Of a DNA stretch of 17,986 bases, positions 15,820-17,986 are shown in pieces. Both the position numbers and the translations under genes were made by a program. Each line of letters opens with the position of its first letter. Positions within the stretch are counted from its first letter, which is position 1. Below the pieces are notes generated by a model. It was given only the letters and a program-made list of their open reading frames with translations, searched no databases and was not told the origin of the DNA. Source of the stretch: SG8-4 sp964562575 (GTDB taxonomy: Bacteria; Planctomycetota; Phycisphaerae; Sedimentisphaerales; Anaerobacaceae); the NCBI GenBank assembly GCA_964562575.1, contig CAZLTY010000079.1:1-17986 (forward strand). Direction: 5' to 3'.

Positions 15820-15848
15820 ATCGTATCGGAGATTCCAGTCTTTTGCAA
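15820..15848 (-). promoter_or_regulatory. Candidate promoter for the oxidoreductase-DUF1080 operon
   Basis: On the minus strand TTGCAA (15848-15843) and TACGAT (15825-15820) are separated by 17 bases, 77 bases upstream of the ATG at 15743. Each box matches consensus at four of six positions, so this is a moderate candidate only. An AT-rich TTATATTAT stretch follows immediately. Confidence 0.35.
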
Positions 15849-15887
15849 GTTGTTGTCATTATTTACAGACTATCTACAGGCTATTCC

Positions 15888-15916
15888 TTGACTTGCAGCT
15901 TTGAACCGATTATACT
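15888..15916 (+). promoter_or_regulatory. Sigma70-type promoter for the pseudopilin-like gene
   Basis: TTGACT (15888-15893) and TATACT (15911-15916) are separated by exactly 17 bases. Both boxes match consensus at five of six positions. The start point would fall near 15923, giving a leader of about 43 bases to the ATG at 15966. Confidence 0.65.
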
Positions 15917-15965
15917 CAAATGTCGGCCTCCAACAGTGCCAGATAAAGAGACAGGAGTCGCCATC

Positions 15966-16745
15966 ATGAGCAAACGAAGCGGTTTTACCCTGATAGAACT
16001 CCTGGTCGTAATCGCCATTATTGCGCTGCTGATGGCCATACTGATGCCGGCGCTCCAGCGGGTCAAGGAGCAGGCCCGAATGATCGGTTGCCAGGCCAAC
16101 CTCAAGCAATGGACCATGATTTTCTCGATGTACTCCGGCGATAACGACCAAAAGTTCCCCGGCTGGCTCAATTCGCCCGAACCCTGGCCCGAGCAGCTCA
16201 AGGCCCTCTGGCCCCAGCACCGCGACACAAACGACCTTTTTGTGTGCCCTACGGCCAAGAAACCTACCGTCAAGAACCTGGGTTCGAGCAACTGGAATCT
16301 GGGCGGCACATATTCCGCCTGGTCGCTGCGCAGCGGCGCCAGCCACGTACGGGTCGATTGCAGTTACGGCCTCAATGTCTGGGCCCAATCCGTGCCGGGG
16401 CCCGATTCCGACGCCAGATACTGGCAAACCGTCCCCGGCAAGGGCGCCGGCAACATCCCAATGCTGACCGACAGCGTCTTCTGGTGGGCGTGCCGCCAGA
16501 GCGTGGGCGAGCCGCCCCAGTTGCAGGAGACCTGGACGAATAGCTCCATGCCATGCTGCATGAACCGCCACCACGGCTTCATAACCGGCGTTTTCATGGA
16601 CTGGTCCAGCCGCCGCATCGGCGTCAAAGAGCTGTGGACCCTCAAATGGCATCCCCAGTTTGCCACCACAGGCCCCTGGACCACAGCCGGTGGCGTCCAG
16701 GCCGGGAACTGGCCCGAATGGATGCGAAGCTTCAAGGACTATTAG
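15966..16745 (+). CDS. Type II secretion-like pseudopilin with N-terminal methylation motif
   Basis: Protein of 259 residues beginning MSKRSG^FTLIELLVVIAII, the prepilin peptidase site (cleavage after Gly6, Glu11 at +5) followed by one hydrophobic helix to about residue 30. The ATG at 15966 is preceded by AGGAG at a spacing of about eight bases; an upstream ATG at 15843 would put over 40 residues before the cleavage site and is rejected. The C-terminal part resembles the large planctomycete family of stand-alone pseudopilin-like proteins: RHHGFITGVFMDWSSRRIGV has the spacing of the H-x9-DG motif with Asp-Trp instead of Asp-Gly, followed by KELWTLKWHPQF. No other secretion or pilus gene is nearby, as is usual for these paralogues. 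Exact role unknown; membrane-anchored with a large extracytoplasmic domain. Confidence 0.9.
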   Translation: MSKRSGFTLIELLVVIAIIALLMAILMPALQRVKEQARMIGCQANLKQWTMIFSMYSGDNDQKFPGWLNSPEPWPEQLKALWPQHRDTNDLFVCPTAKKPTVKNLGSSNWNLGGTYSAWSLRSGASHVRVDCSYGLNVWAQSVPGPDSDARYWQTVPGKGAGNIPMLTDSVFWWACRQSVGEPPQLQETWTNSSMPCCMNRHHGFITGVFMDWSSRRIGVKELWTLKWHPQFATTGPWTTAGGVQAGNWPEWMRSFKDY

Positions 16746-16770
16746 GCTCTGTCTGAGAACTAGGATTTTC

Positions 16771-17250
16771 AGGCACAAAGGCACTGAGGCACAGAGGCAC
16801 AAAGACCGCGGGCGAAGACTAATATCGTCAACTTTGTGCCTGTGTGCCTTTGCCACTTTGACCCTGTCTTAATCTCTGTCTGAAGACTCGATGGTGGATT
16901 CTAGANNNNNNNNNNNNNNNNNNNNNNNNNNNNNNNNNNNNNNNNNNNNNNNNNNNNNNNNNNNNNNNNNNNNNNNNNNNNNNNNNNNNNNNNNNNNNNN
17001 NNNNNGTATCGTCAACTTTGTGCCTGTGTGCCTCTGCCACTTTGACCCTGTCTTAATCTCTGTCTGAAGACTCGATGGTGGATTCTAGATGCTCGTCAGG
17101 AATTGCCTGCCGGGGGCAGGATCTACAGGCACAAAGGCACAAAGGCACTGAGGCACAGAGGCACAAAGACCGCGAGCGAAGACTAGTATCGTCAACTTTG
17201 TGCCTGTGTGCCTCTGCCACTTTGACCCTGTCTTAATCTCAGTCTGAGAA
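16771..17250. repeat. Tandem 180-bp repeat, each unit with a 19-bp-arm hairpin
   Basis: The core TCGTCAACTTTGTGCCTGTG occurs at 16825, 17009 and 17189. The last two are exactly 180 bases apart; the first two are separated by the N gap, so that spacing is not real. Each unit contains GAGGCACAGAGGCACAAAG and, 27 bases later, CTTTGTGCCTGTGTGCCT plus C or T: a 19-bp inverted repeat with one or two mismatches (arms 17150-17168 and 17196-17214; 16786-16804 and 16832-16850). The units differ at a few bases only (for example GCGGGC versus GCGAGC in the loop), so the expansion is recent. AGGCACAAAGGCACTGAGGC-type runs are short tandem heptamer- to nonamer-like repeats within the unit. Confidence 0.85.
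16906..17005. other. Assembly gap of 100 N
   Basis: Exactly 100 ambiguous bases. This is the conventional length for a gap of unknown size, and it lies inside a tandem repeat where short-read assemblies break. The true number of repeat units and any gene hidden here are unknown. Confidence 0.97.
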
Positions 17251-17800
17251 TTCGGATTTACGGCCACTAAGGCACCAAGGCACAAAGGTGCAAAGGCACT
17301 GACAAAGGCAAAAGGAAAAAGAACCACAGATTCCACGGATTTCACTGAGGGCAGAAATAATCATTAGAGTGCCACGTATTTTGAAAAAATGGCCCCTGCG
17401 GTGCGGAGGGAGAGGAAAAAGCGAGATATCCGCAGGGGCTTAGAGGCTAAGTTGATATATTCATTCTATCACGTTCGGCCTTAATGAGCACAACCTATCT
17501 TCCTAATTATAACACATCGTTGTTCTATTGGGATCGGGGAAACCCTGATTTTGTTGTAGTGTTCGTGACTACCACGTACAGGGAGAAAGTAAAAAGGACA
17601 AAGGCAAAAGGCAAAATAACCACGCATTTAGCCGATAAACGCGGTTTTGTGTTCACCACGAAGGCACTGAGAAAGTAAAAAGGAAGAATAGCCACACAGC
17701 ACTGAGAGAGTAAAAGGTAAAAAGTAAAAAGGAAAAGGAACCGCGGATTTCACGGATTGCGCGGATTTTTATTCGCCACAAAGGCACAAAGGCAGGAGGA
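17250..17800. repeat. Decayed dispersed repeat modules
   Basis: Related short modules recur: purine-rich AAAGGCAAAAGGAAAAAG (about 17303), GTAAAAAGGACAAAGGCAAA (17588), GTAAAAAGGAAGAATAGCC (17676) and AAAAAGTAAAAAGGAAAAGG (17719). Each is followed by an ACC-GATT-CACGGATT-like piece (17323, 17629, 17740) and by CACAAAGGCAC / CACGAAGGCACTGAG (17656, 17777). They look like imperfect copies of one dispersed repeat family common in metagenome-derived planctomycete genomes. Confidence 0.6.
17392..17439. repeat. Perfect 10-bp inverted repeat
   Basis: GCCCCTGCGG (17392-17401) and CCGCAGGGGC (17430-17439) are exact reverse complements separated by 28 purine-rich bases. No T-run follows, so it does not look like a terminator. 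Function unknown. Confidence 0.6.
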
Positions 17801-17815
17801 AATCAATATCGAAGA

Positions 17816-17831
17816 TCCCGATCCATCGGGA
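17816..17831. repeat. Short perfect hairpin
   Basis: TCCCGAT and ATCGGGA flank a two-base loop, a perfect 7-bp palindrome-like hairpin with no T-run. It sits at the boundary between the repeat modules and the non-repetitive end of the window. Confidence 0.45.
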
Positions 17832-17986
17832 GTCAATTGAAGGGTCCTGTCCAAGAACCTTTTCGAACACGCCCCAAAACAACATCCGGATACCTGTTAT
17901 TCGCCCAGCGACATCTGTGATCGCTTCTTCCTTAGGAGCCGCGCATAAATAAGTGCTTCATTTTATCGCTCAGATTTGCGTCAGAT

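Larger units (their letters stand above)
16746..17986. other. Gene-free, repeat-rich region
   Basis: About 1.2 kb in which I find no credible coding region. It contains the tandem 180-bp repeats (16771-17250), the N gap (16906-17005), an inverted repeat at 17392-17439 and decayed purine-rich modules of the AAAGGCA / GTAAAAAGGA type (17250-17800). The only open frame of note, 17484-17678, runs partly through these modules and has no ribosome-binding site. The last 150 bases (17835-17986) are non-repetitive and unassigned. Confidence 0.6.

Noticed and set aside
16771..17250. Possible CRISPR array
   Set aside because: The repeated unit is 180 bases long and nearly identical throughout. There are no unique spacers of regular length and no cas genes.
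17484..17678. 64-codon open frame near the right end
   Set aside because: Its second half is translated repeat modules (AAAGGCAAAAGG and similar), it has no ribosome-binding site and no resemblance to a known protein.

Overview
This window looks like a draft (probably metagenome-derived) scaffold from a Planctomycetota bacterium, most likely of the Phycisphaerae type. The evidence is three-fold: Tat-exported Gfo/Idh/MocA oxidoreductases, a very large exported DUF1080-ThuA-HEAT-discoidin protein, and a stand-alone type II pseudopilin-like protein (SGFTLIELLVVIAIIALLMA), a combination characteristic of that phylum. A run of exactly 100 N at 16906-17005 shows that two contigs were joined with a gap of unknown size. 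The lineage is inferred; no rRNA gene is present.

Left part (1-2100): the 3' part of a NarL-type sensor histidine kinase cut by the window edge, a near-perfect intrinsic terminator, a complete NarL/FixJ response regulator, and then a degenerate second receiver domain lacking both the phospho-acceptor half and the DNA-binding domain.

Middle-left (2099-6733, all + strand): a PQQ-type glucose/sorbosone dehydrogenase that is damaged at both ends. Its signal peptide is in another frame, and its C-terminal propeller part is replaced by a double Cys zinc-ribbon tail. Next come a zinc-lobe MDR dehydrogenase and a compact group of a truncated thioredoxin-like gene, a family 2 glycosyltransferase of the rSAM/selenodomain-associated type, and an ArsS-like radical SAM protein. 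The last two suggest arsenosugar or related modified-sugar synthesis; no arsM is seen in the window.

Middle-right (6739-15743): two minus-strand units that appear to handle glycans. One pairs an exported BNR/sialidase-like protein with a Tat-exported Gfo/Idh oxidoreductase. The other pairs a second Tat-exported Gfo/Idh oxidoreductase with the 1252-residue DUF1080-ThuA-HEAT-discoidin protein. DUF1080 is known as a 3-keto-disaccharide hydrolase family and Gfo/Idh enzymes can oxidise glycosides at C3, so an 'oxidise at C3, then cleave' route outside the cytoplasm is a reasonable inference. Between the units, on the + strand, is a DapB-like/diaminopentanoate dehydrogenase-like oxidoreductase.

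Right end (15744-17986): a divergent promoter region with a strong sigma70-like promoter for the pseudopilin-like gene, then about 1.2 kb with no credible gene. This stretch holds 180-bp tandem repeats carrying long hairpins, the assembly gap, and decayed AT/purine-rich repeat modules.
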